64,000 nt of DNA. It comes from Lewinella sp. JB7 (GTDB taxonomy: Bacteria > Bacteroidota > Bacteroidia > Chitinophagales > Saprospiraceae). Both the position numbers and the translations under genes were made by a program. The notes under the pieces are model-generated. The model saw nothing but the letters and a program-made list of their open reading frames with translations, ran no database searches and was not told the DNA's origin. Of the stretch, positions 1-8,790 are shown in pieces (positions within the stretch are counted from its first letter, which is position 1; each line of letters opens with the position of its first letter). Location of the stretch: positions 310,001 through 374,000 of the forward strand of contig NZ_JANCTD010000005.1 of NCBI RefSeq assembly GCF_024297185.1. Reading direction: 5' to 3'.

Positions 1-172
1 TTTCCTCACCGATGCGAAGCGATTGGGCGTGACGATCGTGGCCTGTGGCTTCTCGCTGAAGAAACTCGGGGTAGACCCCGTTGACGTCCCGGAACAGATC
101 GAGATTGTCGATAACGGCATCCAGTACGACTTTACCCTGCAGAAGGCCGGCTATTACTCGCTGGGATTGTGA
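1..172 (+). CDS. DsrE-like protein, C-terminal part
   Basis: The gene enters from outside the window. Frame 2 stays open for 56 codons and stops with TGA at 170-172. The visible residues include ACGFSLKKLGV followed by a short strand-rich tail. This resembles the C-terminal half of DsrE/DsrF-like proteins, small cytoplasmic proteins linked to sulfur relay. The Cys in the ACG motif sits where DsrE-type proteins often carry a conserved Cys. The stop overlaps the GTG start of the downstream TlpA-like gene, so the two are probably co-transcribed, which would fit a thiol/sulfur redox role. The family call rests on about 56 residues and is tentative. Confidence 0.5.
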   Translation, partial: FLTDAKRLGVTIVACGFSLKKLGVDPVDVPEQIEIVDNGIQYDFTLQKAGYYSLGL

Positions 173-789
173 GTCCGGGAACTAAAAAAGACCTGATTTT
201 TTACGGCGTCGCTGGAATGATCGCCCTGCTGTTGTACGTCACCGGACTGCATACCCAGGCCATCGCGTACGTGCAGCAGGGCATTCTGGCGACCGGTCTG
301 ATCCGGCCGGATACCGAATTAGTCCGCTCTTCACCGGCCGATACGGCACCCGCGCGTGCCGCCCGAATGGAAAATCTGGACTTCCGGATGGTCGATGCCG
401 CAGGCGAGGGGGTGAGCGCTGAAAGTCTGGCGGGCAAGGTGATTTTTCTGAACCTCTGGGCCGTGTGGTGCCCGCCCTGTCTGGCCGAAATGCCGGGTAT
501 CGACCGCTTATATCGCGACTTTGCCGACGACGAGCGGGTGGCCTTCGTGCTGCTGAACGTGGAGCGTGATTTTACGAAGGGGAGGGCGTTGGTGGAGGCC
601 CGGGGTTTTGACTTTCCCGTCTACCAACTGCGGGGACCGCTGCCTGCGGAACTGGCTTCCTCTACGCTACCGACCACTTACGTACTGGGGCCGACGGGTG
701 AGGTACTGCTCAGCCACCGCGGGATGGCGGATTACGATACGGCGGAGTTTCGGGAGGTCCTGGAGCGGTTGGTGGGTGGGGGGATTTAG
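169..789 (+). CDS. TlpA-like membrane-anchored thioredoxin
   Basis: A 206-residue protein with an N-terminal membrane anchor (about residues 8-30) and a C-terminal thioredoxin fold. The active-site motif WAVWCPPC puts the redox cysteines at 101 and 104, and the cis-Pro region is seen in STLPTTYVLG. TlpA/ResA-type proteins face the periplasm and reduce or exchange disulfides, for example during cytochrome c maturation. The GTG start at 169 overlaps the stop of the DsrE-like gene, which suggests translational coupling. The substrate cannot be told from the sequence. Confidence 0.85.
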   Translation: MSPGTKKDLIFYGVAGMIALLLYVTGLHTQAIAYVQQGILATGLIRPDTELVRSSPADTAPARAARMENLDFRMVDAAGEGVSAESLAGKVIFLNLWAVWCPPCLAEMPGIDRLYRDFADDERVAFVLLNVERDFTKGRALVEARGFDFPVYQLRGPLPAELASSTLPTTYVLGPTGEVLLSHRGMADYDTAEFREVLERLVGGGI

Positions 790-790
790 T

Positions 791-1069
791 GTGGCGAGGA
801 GTTTTGGGAGGCCGTCATGGTATTGGGAGACGATATTCTTTGTAGCGAGGAGTTTTTGGAGGCCGTTATGGTAATGGGAGACGATATTCCTTGTAGCGAG
901 GAGTTTCGGGAGATCGTTATGGTGTTGAGAGACGATATTCCTTGTAGCGAGGAGTTTCGGAGACCGTGATGGTATTGGGAGACGATATTCCTTGTAGCGA
1001 GGAGTTTCGGGAAATGTCGGAGACATTCCCTTCACAGCCTCGCTACGTTAGGACGGTCCCTCCGGGACC
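791..1069 (+). repeat. 51-bp tandem array ending in a 76-bp palindromic unit
   Basis: Units begin with GTAGCGAGGAGTTT (first copy GTGGCGAGG) at 791, 842, 893, 944 and 994, so the period is 51 bp, with one 50-bp step. The last unit (994-1069) differs: TAGCGAGG is answered by CCTCGCTA, and it ends in GGTCCC-TCC-GGGACC. Both can form hairpins. A near-identical terminal unit closes the array at 3958-4226. Reading frames through the array only give repeated KLLATRNIVS-type peptides and are not taken as genes. Confidence 0.9.
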
Positions 1070-1109
1070 GGGGGCGGTAACCCGTTGGAGTATAAGGTAT
1101 TGTATGGCC

Positions 1110-2207
1110 TTAACGGCGATCCGTCTCTATCACGTCGGGTATGACTTCTCCGACTTCGGTACTATTTGTTCCGGGGTAGTCATAACCCAGCAGGCGGGCG
1201 AGGGTGCGGGCTATTTGGTCCTGGTGGAGTTGTTGGTCGGTGGTCACTTCGCCGTGATTTGGCGTATCGGGACCGATCACGGCCAGCCAGATGGCGTCCG
1301 AGCCAGGGACGGTGTCGCCGTGTCCTTTCCACTTTTCCATGGGACTATCGCCCCGGCCGTGGTCGGTGGTGATGACCAGGGTGGTTTTTCCGGCGTACTT
1401 GGGATCAGCCTGCAGGAAGGTCCAGAGGTCGCGCCACATGGCATCGGTGGCGTGGGCGGCGTCGAGGTAGCGGTTGTAACTGCCGTCGTGGGCGAAGTCG
1501 TCCGTCTCCCCGTAGCTGATGAAGGCGACCCGGGGATGGTCCTTGCGCAGGGTTTCCAGCAGGAAGTTGTGGGTGAACATGTCAGGGCGCACGCTGCCCC
1601 AGAGCCGGGGCGCCTGCTCCTGCAGTTTGTTCAGGAAGTGCTCGCGCTCCGTGAGGTCGTTGCCTGCGGCCAGGTCGAAGCCGCTGTTGACGGGGATGCC
1701 GCTCCGCCGTTCGTTGACGATGTAGTCGAATACGTCCCAGCTGCCGAAGGCGGCCACCCGGCCGGACAGCTCTTCTTGCTGATTGAGCCACTCCAGTACC
1801 GTGACGTTGGGGTTCCATTCCTTGTCGTTGCTGTTGATGGCGGGGTCGGCGCGGCCCGTCAGAATCTCGTTATAGCCGGGGTAGGAGAACCAGTAGGGGT
1901 TGCGGCAATTGACCCTATTGTCCTTCCACCGGTTTCCGAACACCATGCCCTGGGGGGCCAGCGTGTCCCAGAAAAAGGGCATCAGGCGCCGGCGACGTGC
2001 CTCCGCGGTCTCATCGAGGTAGCTTTCCTCCATGCGGTCGCGATCGTGGGTGAGAGCCTCGTTGGCGATCATGGAGTCTACCGCCCCGCCGAACAGCTCC
2101 TGCCAGCGCAGGCCGTCCATGGTGATCAGAATAACGTTCTCCGTGACGGTCGTCTGGGCCACCAGGGTGAACGGCAACAGCAGCAGGCAAATCAGGTGAG
2201 GTCTCAT
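1110..2207 (-). CDS. Secreted alkaline phosphatase-superfamily hydrolase
   Basis: A 365-residue protein with an N-terminal signal peptide (hydrophobic residues 5-17, then VAQ). VILITMDGLRWQELFGG is the metal-binding N-terminal motif of the alkaline phosphatase/phosphodiesterase/sulfatase superfamily. TTDHGRGD and the later KGHGD carry the second metal-binding Asp-His set. There is no C-x-P-S-R sulfatase signature, so a phosphatase or phosphodiesterase is more likely than a sulfatase. It lies 58 bp downstream of the sulfatase gene on the same strand, probably as one operon. Substrate unknown. Confidence 0.75.
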   Translation of the reverse strand: MRPHLICLLLLPFTLVAQTTVTENVILITMDGLRWQELFGGAVDSMIANEALTHDRDRMEESYLDETAEARRRRLMPFFWDTLAPQGMVFGNRWKDNRVNCRNPYWFSYPGYNEILTGRADPAINSNDKEWNPNVTVLEWLNQQEELSGRVAAFGSWDVFDYIVNERRSGIPVNSGFDLAAGNDLTEREHFLNKLQEQAPRLWGSVRPDMFTHNFLLETLRKDHPRVAFISYGETDDFAHDGSYNRYLDAAHATDAMWRDLWTFLQADPKYAGKTTLVITTDHGRGDSPMEKWKGHGDTVPGSDAIWLAVIGPDTPNHGEVTTDQQLHQDQIARTLARLLGYDYPGTNSTEVGEVIPDVIETDRR

Positions 2208-2265
2208 GGTGCAGTGGATTTGGTGGTGCTCCGGTAAAATAACGAGCGGCCGGTGTACGCCGGCA

Positions 2266-3732
2266 TTAGTGGTAGTCGATGTTCAGGTCATTCGTCCGCA
2301 CCTCCCGCAGCTTATTCCGTAGACGCCGCTGCATGTTCGCGAGGGTATCGGCGTAGGCGGGGTCGTACGCCAGGTTGGTGAACTGCCGGGAATCCCGCTC
2401 CATATCGTAGAGTTCCATCTCCGCATCCTCCCCTTCACCGTACTGGATGTAGGCCCAGCCGTCGGTCCTGACGAGCAGGGCATTTCCGCCCAGGGAAACC
2501 GAGAAGGCCATGTCCCTCACCGCGTGAGTGGGATCGTCCAGGGTCCCGACCAGGCTTTTACCCTGTAGGTGGGCGGAGTAGGGCACACCCGCCAGTTCGG
2601 CTACCGTGGGGTACAGATCGAGGAGTTCGACGAAGGAGTGGCAGACGGCGGGATCCCTGCCCGGCATTCGGATGATGAGCGGCACCCGCACCGATTCCTC
2701 GTGGAGGGAGACCTTCATCCAGAAGTCGTGCTCTCCGAGGTGAAACCCGTGATCGGAGGTGAAGATCACGATGGTGCTGTCGGCCAGGCCCTCTTCTTCC
2801 AGCGTTTGGAGCACCTTGCCCACCTGGGCATCCATGAAGGTGACCGAGGCGTAGTAGGCGGCCACGGCCTTTTGCTGCTGCTCCGGACTCATTTGTCCGT
2901 TCCGGCTGGTCACGTAGTTGATGCCGGGTGCGGGGATATCGTCCCAGTCGCCGGGTACCTTCTCGGGCAGGTCGATCTCCGCGTAAGGGTAGGGGTCGAA
3001 GTAAGCGGACGGCGCGACGAAGGGGACGTGGGGACGCACCATGCCGACCGCGAGGAAAAAGGGTTTGTCCCGCCGTGTCCGCAGTAGCTCACTGGCTCGT
3101 TCGGCGGTCAATCCGTCGGCGTGGACCAGGTCGTCGCCTTCGGCCCGGACGATGGTCATCACGTTACCGCCCTTTCGCTCGATGGTGCCGTCCGGATTGC
3201 CCTGGACCAGCTCGGCCGTTCCCGGCGTCCGCCACTCCGCGGCCTGACTGTTGTACGTTTCGTCCCAGGACGCCGGATCGTCGGCCCCGTCGCTCCCTTC
3301 CTCGATGTGGATCGGGACGCCCATGTGGAAGATCTTGCTGACCCGGGCGGTACGGTAACCCGCCTCCCGGAAGGCTTGCGGCCAGGTGTGCCGCGCTTCA
3401 CCGATTTGCTCCCGACCGCTGACGTAGCCGTAGGTTTCCGTCGCCGTCGGATAGTAGCCACCGAGCAGGGAGGCGCGCGAGGGTCCGCAAACCGGATACT
3501 GGCAGTAGGCGCGGGTGTACTTTATGCCCTCGGCGGCTAGCCGGTCGATATTCGGGGTCCGGCACACCTCGCTTCCGTAACTGGAAACCGCGGTGGCCGT
3601 CAGATCGTCGGCGATGATGAATAGGACGTTATAGCCTTTCTGGGCACCGGCCCCGGACGAAAGCAGCAGGGTGGTGAGGAGGACTAAGCCGAGACGGCCG
3701 AATAGGTTGGGCGTATTTACACTTCGCGGCAT
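2266..3732 (-). CDS. Secreted sulfatase, iduronate-2-sulfatase-like
   Basis: A 488-residue exported sulfatase with a signal peptide ending near residue 30 (GAGAQ). NVLFIIADDL supplies the Ca-binding DD at 42-43. The signature VCGPSRASLL places the Cys that would become formylglycine at residue 82. TSDHGFHLGEH is the second metal-binding motif. Overall layout is like iduronate-2-sulfatase or heparan/ulvan-type sulfatases that desulfate marine polysaccharides in the periplasm. Activity needs a formylglycine-generating enzyme, which is not in this window. It is probably the first gene of an operon with the hydrolase at 1110-2207. Confidence 0.9.
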   Translation of the reverse strand: MPRSVNTPNLFGRLGLVLLTTLLLSSGAGAQKGYNVLFIIADDLTATAVSSYGSEVCRTPNIDRLAAEGIKYTRAYCQYPVCGPSRASLLGGYYPTATETYGYVSGREQIGEARHTWPQAFREAGYRTARVSKIFHMGVPIHIEEGSDGADDPASWDETYNSQAAEWRTPGTAELVQGNPDGTIERKGGNVMTIVRAEGDDLVHADGLTAERASELLRTRRDKPFFLAVGMVRPHVPFVAPSAYFDPYPYAEIDLPEKVPGDWDDIPAPGINYVTSRNGQMSPEQQQKAVAAYYASVTFMDAQVGKVLQTLEEEGLADSTIVIFTSDHGFHLGEHDFWMKVSLHEESVRVPLIIRMPGRDPAVCHSFVELLDLYPTVAELAGVPYSAHLQGKSLVGTLDDPTHAVRDMAFSVSLGGNALLVRTDGWAYIQYGEGEDAEMELYDMERDSRQFTNLAYDPAYADTLANMQRRLRNKLREVRTNDLNIDYH

Positions 3733-3957
3733 AACAGCAAAGTACGGTGTGTTAGGAATCTTGCACGTGTGTGAGGATAAGCCCGTTCGGGGCGACCTGG
3801 TAATACAGGCATTACAGGGTCGGCTTGGAAAGCCTCAACCATACATTGGGTGGAGGATTTTTCACTGAAGTGGATTCGGTAGCCGTCAACTTGGTGGGGG
3901 GTACTTTCGGAAAGCGTCTTACTGAATCCGTTAAGTTTTTTGGTGGCCGATGACTTT

Positions 3958-4226
3958 GTAGCTAGGAGTTTTGGGAAGCGCAATCCCTCATAAGAAGGAT
4001 TTTTTGAAAACCGTTTTCCCTCGTAGCGAGGAGTTTCGGGAAGTAATTATTTGAGACCGTTGTGTTTTTGGAAGACGTCGTTCTTTGTAGCGAGGAGTTT
4101 CGGGGAGTGGTCATTTGAGACCCTTGTGTTTTTGGGAGACGTCGTCCTTTGTAGCGAGGAGTTTCGGGAAATGTCGGAGACATTCCCTCCACAACCTCGC
4201 TACGTTAGGACGGTCCCTCCGGGACC
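3958..4226 (+). repeat. 64-65-bp tandem array with the same terminal unit
   Basis: Units starting GTAGC(G/T)AGGAGTTT occur at 3958, 4023, 4087 and 4151. The spacing is 64-65 bp rather than 51 bp because the inter-hairpin filler differs. The terminal unit at 4151-4226 matches 994-1069 almost base for base, including the TAGCGAGG/CCTCGCTA arms and the GGTCCC-TCC-GGGACC palindrome. Both arrays have the same orientation and bracket the two hydrolase genes. The region 3733-3957 between the sulfatase start and the array holds no gene I can support; it should contain the sulfatase promoter. Confidence 0.9.
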
Positions 4227-4235
4227 GGTGGGAGG

Positions 4236-4562
4236 TGGACGCAGCGGGAACTGGCGGAAGCATTAGGGTAGAAAGAATCGGAGGTCAGTTAATGGCTCAC
4301 CCCCGGCCACAACTTTACCCTGAAGACCCTCGCTAAACTGGAAGCGGTACTGGAGGGAGACATCCTGCGGACACCCGAACGTCACGCCAGTCGCCGGCGG
4401 GACGGCCCTACGCCGGCCGCACATTGCACCGAAGATCACCGCGAGCGAATGGCCGGACGGCCAAACCCTGCCGCCGTACTCTTTCTTCCCCTGCTGGGGG
4501 CGGTGGCCGCCACGGCCGTTTACTTATCGATGCACGGTTCCCCCGCGGAGATGCTGGTATAG
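4236..4562 (+). pseudogene. XRE-type HTH regulator remnant, two nonsense codons
   Basis: The frame starting at 4236 reads WTQRELAEALG, then TAG (4269-4271), then KESEVS, then TAA (4290-4292), then WLTPGHNFTLKTLAKLEAVL. Reading across the stops gives a classic Cro/C1 helix-turn-helix of the kind found in Bacteroidota antitoxin-like regulators. The frame then stays open to TAG at 4560-4562. The N-terminus is missing: homologous sequence begins about 10 bp after the repeat array that ends at 4226. The array therefore appears to have replaced or truncated the 5' end. No partner toxin gene is visible. Confidence 0.75.
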
Positions 4563-4639
4563 ACCTACGGGGCCGCGCCCGGCTGCCGAATAAACATATC
4601 AAAATTTCCGGGGTAGTAGACCAGGAAAACCCTCACCGC

Positions 4640-5488
4640 ATGCTACGCTACCTTATCCTGCTCGTCTTCCTGTTTACCCAACTCTTCGCCTTCGCCCAAC
4701 CCACCTACCGAAGCGACGATACGACCGAGAAAGTCTACCGCGTGAAGCCCCTCCCCGAGCTGGGCGCCGCCGCCCTCGGACTGGGGGTGACCATCTACGC
4801 CTTCCAGAAGATTAACGGGAAGGACGACTTCGACGCCACGGCCCTGGACCGCAACGACGTACCGGGCTACGACCGCTGGATTTTCCCGGACAACACCAAC
4901 CGCGTATCGGCGGCCAGCGGCGCCAGCGACATCGGCTTCTACACCGGCATCGGCCTGCCCTTCGCCCTCTTCCTGGACCCCGGAGTGCGCCAGGACTACC
5001 TGAACGTCATGACGATGTACGTCCAGGCTCAGGCCCTTAATGGACTGCTCTACGCCGCCACCCCCCTCGGGCCCAGCGTAATCGACCGCGCCCGTCCCTC
5101 GGCCTACTATCCGGAAGCCTTCGAGGACGGCAACGCTCCCGGCAAAGACCTCAATGCCTTCTTTAGCGGCCACGTCAGCACCACCGCTACGGGCACATTC
5201 TTCGTAGCCAAGGTCCTGTCCGACTACCACCCCGACTGGACCGGCGGACAGCGCGCCCTCCTCTACGGCGCGGCCAGTATACCACCCCTCTATGTCGCCG
5301 TGCAGCGGGTACGCGCCCTGCGTCACTTCCCCACCGACACCGTCGTCGGCTTCGGCATCGGCGCGGCCGTGGGCGTACTCACCCCCCACATCCACAAGCG
5401 CTGGCAGGAGAAGCACCGCACTTCCCTGGGCCTGAGCGCCTCGTATAGGGGCGATGCGGGCGCGGTGGGGCTGGGGCTGCGGTTTTAG
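4640..5488 (+). CDS. PAP2-family membrane phosphatase
   Basis: A 282-residue protein beginning with a signal-like segment (residues 1-20, ending FAFAQ). The three PAP2 phosphatase motifs are present: RARP (150-153), SGH (176-178) and R223-x5-H229-x3-D233. Hydrophobic segments lie between them. Such enzymes hydrolyse lipid phosphates such as phosphatidate or undecaprenyl pyrophosphate. The open frame extends upstream to 4424, but the ATG at 4640 is chosen because it begins a proper signal peptide. The upstream extension runs antiparallel to nothing conserved and crosses the XRE pseudogene in another frame. Confidence 0.85.
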   Translation: MLRYLILLVFLFTQLFAFAQPTYRSDDTTEKVYRVKPLPELGAAALGLGVTIYAFQKINGKDDFDATALDRNDVPGYDRWIFPDNTNRVSAASGASDIGFYTGIGLPFALFLDPGVRQDYLNVMTMYVQAQALNGLLYAATPLGPSVIDRARPSAYYPEAFEDGNAPGKDLNAFFSGHVSTTATGTFFVAKVLSDYHPDWTGGQRALLYGAASIPPLYVAVQRVRALRHFPTDTVVGFGIGAAVGVLTPHIHKRWQEKHRTSLGLSASYRGDAGAVGLGLRF

Positions 5489-5571
5489 GGGGTGTTGGAG
5501 TATTTTCTCTCAATCAGTGTACTACGGCCGTCGACAAATCGGTCATTCTGCGACGGAGATGCCGGGTAGCC

Positions 5572-5598
5572 AGGTCGAGTGGCCTCCGGTCCGAGACA
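5572..5598 (+). repeat. Solitary copy of the GGTCGAG-type repeat
   Basis: GGTCGAGTGGCCTCCGGTCC followed by GAGAC matches the repeat module found many times at 22916-23570 and, inverted, at 28366-29010. It lies in the 389-bp gap between the PAP2 gene and the Mrr-like gene (5489-5877). A decayed half copy (CTTTGGTCCAAGAC) follows near 5620. I see no gene in the rest of that gap. Confidence 0.7.
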
Positions 5599-5877
5599 TT
5601 CAAGGTTATTGACGTCTGACAACCTTTGGTCCAAGACATATCACTACGCTACGTCTTCGCTCCAAACGTATCTAGGATCAGTGAAATTAACACCTTCCGC
5701 CGTGCCGGAGGGAGCTGCACGCCATTCCGACTAATCTCCATTCTGAACTACCTAACTGCCTCCCACAGGACATAGAATACCGCTGGTGCATTCAGGAAGA
5801 ACCCCATCCTTCACGTCCGCAATCGCTACGGCCCCATCGCCAGCAATCGACCTTGAGGTGTTGAGTCCCGCAAGCGT

Positions 5878-6900
5878 CTATTCGTCCGTATCCGGCACCA
5901 GCGCCCAGATACGTCGCAGGGGGACCCGGGCTCGCCATTCCTCACTGAGACGGTCGTAGTGGCGGTATATCTGCTCCAGCACCTCCCGCTCGGACCAGAG
6001 GCGGATGTAGAAGTGGTCGTCGCGGGCCTCCTTGCGCACCGACTGCCGGAACCCGCCCCAGGAAACCAGGAGACCGTGTTCGGCCTTGGTACGGCGCATC
6101 ACGCCCTGGAGCTCCCGGAGCACCTTGACGTCCACCGGACCGGTGGTGAACTTTACCTGTACGCAAACCCGCGGCTCGCCGAAGCCCAGGGGACCGGAGC
6201 CCGCCAGAATGTCCACGCCGCCGTCGGCCCCCGGATTGGTGGACTGGCTCACGTAGCCCTGAACTTCCAGGAGTTGGGTTATGAGGTCGGCGAAGTCGTG
6301 GCCGTCTAGCGTACGGAGCATATGGCGCACGATGTCGTCCCCCGCCCGCCGCACGAGATCGACCGGACTGTCCACGGTGGAATCGTCGCCGGTTTCCGGG
6401 GTAGGGGACGGGCTGGTCTGGGAAGTACCTTCCGCCGCGGCCCAGATGCGTTCCGCCGCCGTTTCCCGGTTGACGGAGGAGACGGTCAGCAGGCTACCCA
6501 AGGAGTAGAGCAGATCCTGGTCGAAGGCCGTGCGCGACACCTCCGCCCGCCAGGCCACCGGAAGGCAGTGGTGCATGGCCCCCTCTTCAGCGTAGTAGTA
6601 GGGCCCCGTTACCCGTCCGACGTGCACGGTGGCCTGCTGCTTGCTCGGCAACACGACCGTGGCCCCCTCCTGGATATGGCGGCTGAAGCGCCAGAGCTGT
6701 CCGGCCCAGTTACCGATTCCGGCGGAACTCTTATCGGGATACAGTTCTACTAAGCGATCCTTCAGGGCTTCGCGGGAGGAGAAATTGCGTAGGTCGCCGA
6801 CTTCGTCCCAGCCGACGGTGGCTATTCCGGCGGTAAGGGCGGCGGCTTCCCGCTCACCGTGGCGGCCGGCGCGGACTACGTATACTTGGGGGTTGCTCAT
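5878..6900 (-). CDS. Mrr-like restriction endonuclease
   Basis: A 340-residue protein. The C-terminal half (about 183-320) is an Mrr-type nuclease domain: GHDFADLITQLLEVQGY, then the catalytic set GGVD (D230) and Q248-V-K250, then the conserved HGLLVSWGGF block. The N-terminal half (about 1-120, with VYVVRAGRHGEREAAA and VHVGRVTGPYYY) is a separate domain that may read DNA, possibly EVE/PUA-like; that is only a guess. Mrr-type enzymes cut modified DNA or foreign DNA. It lies downstream of hsdM on the same strand and has a frameshifted paralogue at 11295-12326. Confidence 0.85.
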   Translation of the reverse strand: MSNPQVYVVRAGRHGEREAAALTAGIATVGWDEVGDLRNFSSREALKDRLVELYPDKSSAGIGNWAGQLWRFSRHIQEGATVVLPSKQQATVHVGRVTGPYYYAEEGAMHHCLPVAWRAEVSRTAFDQDLLYSLGSLLTVSSVNRETAAERIWAAAEGTSQTSPSPTPETGDDSTVDSPVDLVRRAGDDIVRHMLRTLDGHDFADLITQLLEVQGYVSQSTNPGADGGVDILAGSGPLGFGEPRVCVQVKFTTGPVDVKVLRELQGVMRRTKAEHGLLVSWGGFRQSVRKEARDDHFYIRLWSEREVLEQIYRHYDRLSEEWRARVPLRRIWALVPDTDE

Positions 6901-7060
6901 AGGTCTGAATGATTAGTATGGATAAGGCTTCGCCACCCCGGGGCGGCGGAGCGCGGGTGCAATGTTCGGGTGGAATAGCCAAGGTAACTGGCAGCAGACT
7001 TACCGGCGTGGCTTTTGCGCTAATGGATTGGGCTAGGTAGGGGGTGGGCCGGGTCAACAC

Positions 7061-7089
7061 GAAAACTATGTAGATAATTTATTTGCAAA
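7061..7089 (-). promoter_or_regulatory. Possible Bacteroidota-type promoter for the Mrr gene
   Basis: On the minus strand TTTG (7089-7086) is followed after 17 bp by TAGTTTTC (7068-7061), close to the Bacteroidota -33 TTTG / -7 TAnnTTTG pattern with two mismatches at the end of the -7 box. It would start transcription toward the Mrr-like gene about 150 bp away. The rest of 6901-7147 shows no gene. Confidence 0.3.
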
Positions 7090-7147
7090 GACTAGGAAGA
7101 TCCCTTTATAAGGCAAGGGGTGGGCACCCAGCTTTTTCCGAAGCGCG

Positions 7148-8647
7148 CTACTCTTCCAATTCCCCCACCACCGACCGGAACCCCTCCAGCGCAGCCTCCA
7201 GGCTCTCGATGATCTCCTCCGCCAGCACGTCCGGCTCCGGGAGGTTTTCCAGGTCGGTCAGGCTCTCGTCGCGGAGCCAGAAAATATCGAGGTTGGTCTT
7301 GTCGCGGGCGACGATGTCCTCGTAGGTGAATTTTTTCCAGCGGCCTTCGGGCTCCTCCTTGCGGGCGGCGCGGTTGGTGGGAGCGTAGCAGTCGATGAAG
7401 CGCTGCAGGTCCTCCAGTTTTAGCGGACGCTTTTTGAGGGTGTGGTGAATGTTGGTACGGTAATCGTAGATCCATACCTCCTTCGTCCAGGGATCCCGGG
7501 CGGCGGGCTTGTTGTCGAAAAACAGGACGTTGGCCTTAACGCCGTGCGCGTAAAATATGCCGGTGGGCAGCCGCAGGATGGTGTGCAGGTCCGTACTCTG
7601 GAGCAGTTGTTTGCGTACGGTTTCCCCCGCACCTCCCTCGAAGAGCACGTTGTCGGGCAGCACCACCGCCGCCTTACCGTTGGTCTTGAGCAGGGTGCGG
7701 ATGTGTTGCAGGAAGTTCAGCTGTTTGTTACTCGTCGAAGCCCAAAAATCCTGGCGGTTGTACGTGAGTTCTTGCTTGACCTGCTCTCCCAGTTCGTTGG
7801 TACTGGTCATGCTGCTTTTCTTGCCGAATGGCGGATTGGCCAGCACGTAGTCGTAGCGACTGCCGTCGTCACTGATCAGGGCATCGTTTGGACTGATGCT
7901 CGGCTCCCCGTCGATCTCGCCGATGTTGTGGAGGAACATATTCATCAGGCACAGCCGACGGGTATTGGCCACGATCTCGTTGCCGTGAAAGGTGTCGTTC
8001 TTAAGGAACTTCTTTTCCTCCCGATCCAACTGGTGCTCACGTACGATAAAGTCGTAGGCCGAAAGGAAAAAACCACCGGTCCCGCACGCCGGATCAATGA
8101 TGGTTTTCATCGGCTCCGGACGCAGGCAGGCCACCATTGCCCGAATCAGAGGACGGGGCGTGAAGTACTGCCCGGCCCCGCTTTTAGTATCCTCCGCATT
8201 CTTCTCCAGTAGGCCTTCGTAGATGTCCCCCTTCACATCGGCGTCCAGGAGGCTCCATTCCTGTTCGTCGATCATGTTGATGACCTTAAGCAACTTGGAC
8301 GGGTCCTGGATCTTGTTCTGGCTCTTCACGAATATCTGTCCCAGCATACCCGGCTCCGTAGCTAACGTCCTTAGCATCTGCCCGTAGAAAGCTTCCAGTT
8401 CGGCCCCTCTTTTACTGCTCAGGGTTTCCCAGTTGCAGACGTCACCATCCGAAATCTCGTTTCCTTCTACGTCCTTCAACCGAGGGAAGTTAATGACTTT
8501 GCCGTAGGGAGGCTTGGTCAGCTCATCCGCCATTTTCAGGAACAGCAGATAGGTTATTTGCTCCAGATAATCGCCGTAACCTACTCCGTCGTCCCGAAGG
8601 ACGTTAGCAAAAGACCAGACCTTGGATACGATGGCGGATTGGGACAT
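7148..8647 (-). CDS. hsdM: Type I restriction-modification methyltransferase subunit
   Basis: A 499-residue N6-adenine methyltransferase of type I systems. The N-terminal helical HsdM domain begins SKVWSFANVLRDDGVGYGDY. The SAM-binding motif DPACGTGG is at 185-192, and the catalytic motif NPPF is at 271-274. With two HsdM and one HsdS it methylates the recognition site and protects host DNA. Unusually it is not next to hsdS: five other genes or remnants lie between 8648 and 13739. The ATG at 8647 begins a full-length protein. Its stop is about 250 bp from the Mrr-like gene start. Confidence 0.95.
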   Translation of the reverse strand: MSQSAIVSKVWSFANVLRDDGVGYGDYLEQITYLLFLKMADELTKPPYGKVINFPRLKDVEGNEISDGDVCNWETLSSKRGAELEAFYGQMLRTLATEPGMLGQIFVKSQNKIQDPSKLLKVINMIDEQEWSLLDADVKGDIYEGLLEKNAEDTKSGAGQYFTPRPLIRAMVACLRPEPMKTIIDPACGTGGFFLSAYDFIVREHQLDREEKKFLKNDTFHGNEIVANTRRLCLMNMFLHNIGEIDGEPSISPNDALISDDGSRYDYVLANPPFGKKSSMTSTNELGEQVKQELTYNRQDFWASTSNKQLNFLQHIRTLLKTNGKAAVVLPDNVLFEGGAGETVRKQLLQSTDLHTILRLPTGIFYAHGVKANVLFFDNKPAARDPWTKEVWIYDYRTNIHHTLKKRPLKLEDLQRFIDCYAPTNRAARKEEPEGRWKKFTYEDIVARDKTNLDIFWLRDESLTDLENLPEPDVLAEEIIESLEAALEGFRSVVGELEE

Positions 8648-8703
8648 AAACGACTAATTAAGTAAGCTTAGGGCGGCGGGGCGCAGGTGCAAGGTAGTAC
8701 AAA

Positions 8704-8746
8704 GCGGCCTCTGGCCGCGCAAGCACGATGCGGTCTCCGACTGCGC
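8704..8746. repeat. REP-like GC hairpin pair
   Basis: GCGGCCTCTGGCCGC (8704-8718) is a perfect-arm hairpin, followed by GATGCGGTCTCCGACTGCGC, a second imperfect one. The pair is related to the inverted doublet at 19807-19858. It sits in the divergent hsdM/Fic intergenic region. Confidence 0.6.
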
Positions 8747-8790
8747 GGGAAATGAAGGTAACTCCATCTTCATCTTCACAAACTGCCATA

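Noticed and set aside
667-1035. 122-codon minus-strand frame with 17-residue repeats (KLLATRNIVS)
   Set aside because: It is only the 51-bp repeat read in a frame that happens to be open because 51 is divisible by three. The same repeat with 64-65 bp spacing does not keep a frame.
966-2237. 423-codon plus-strand frame opposite the alkaline phosphatase-like gene
   Set aside because: It lies antisense to a gene with clear superfamily motifs and has the Val/Gly/Glu-rich composition typical of antisense frames in GC-rich DNA.
4424-4639. N-terminal extension of the PAP2 protein by 72 codons
   Set aside because: The extension is Arg/Pro-rich and crosses the XRE pseudogene in another frame, while an ideal signal peptide begins at 4640.
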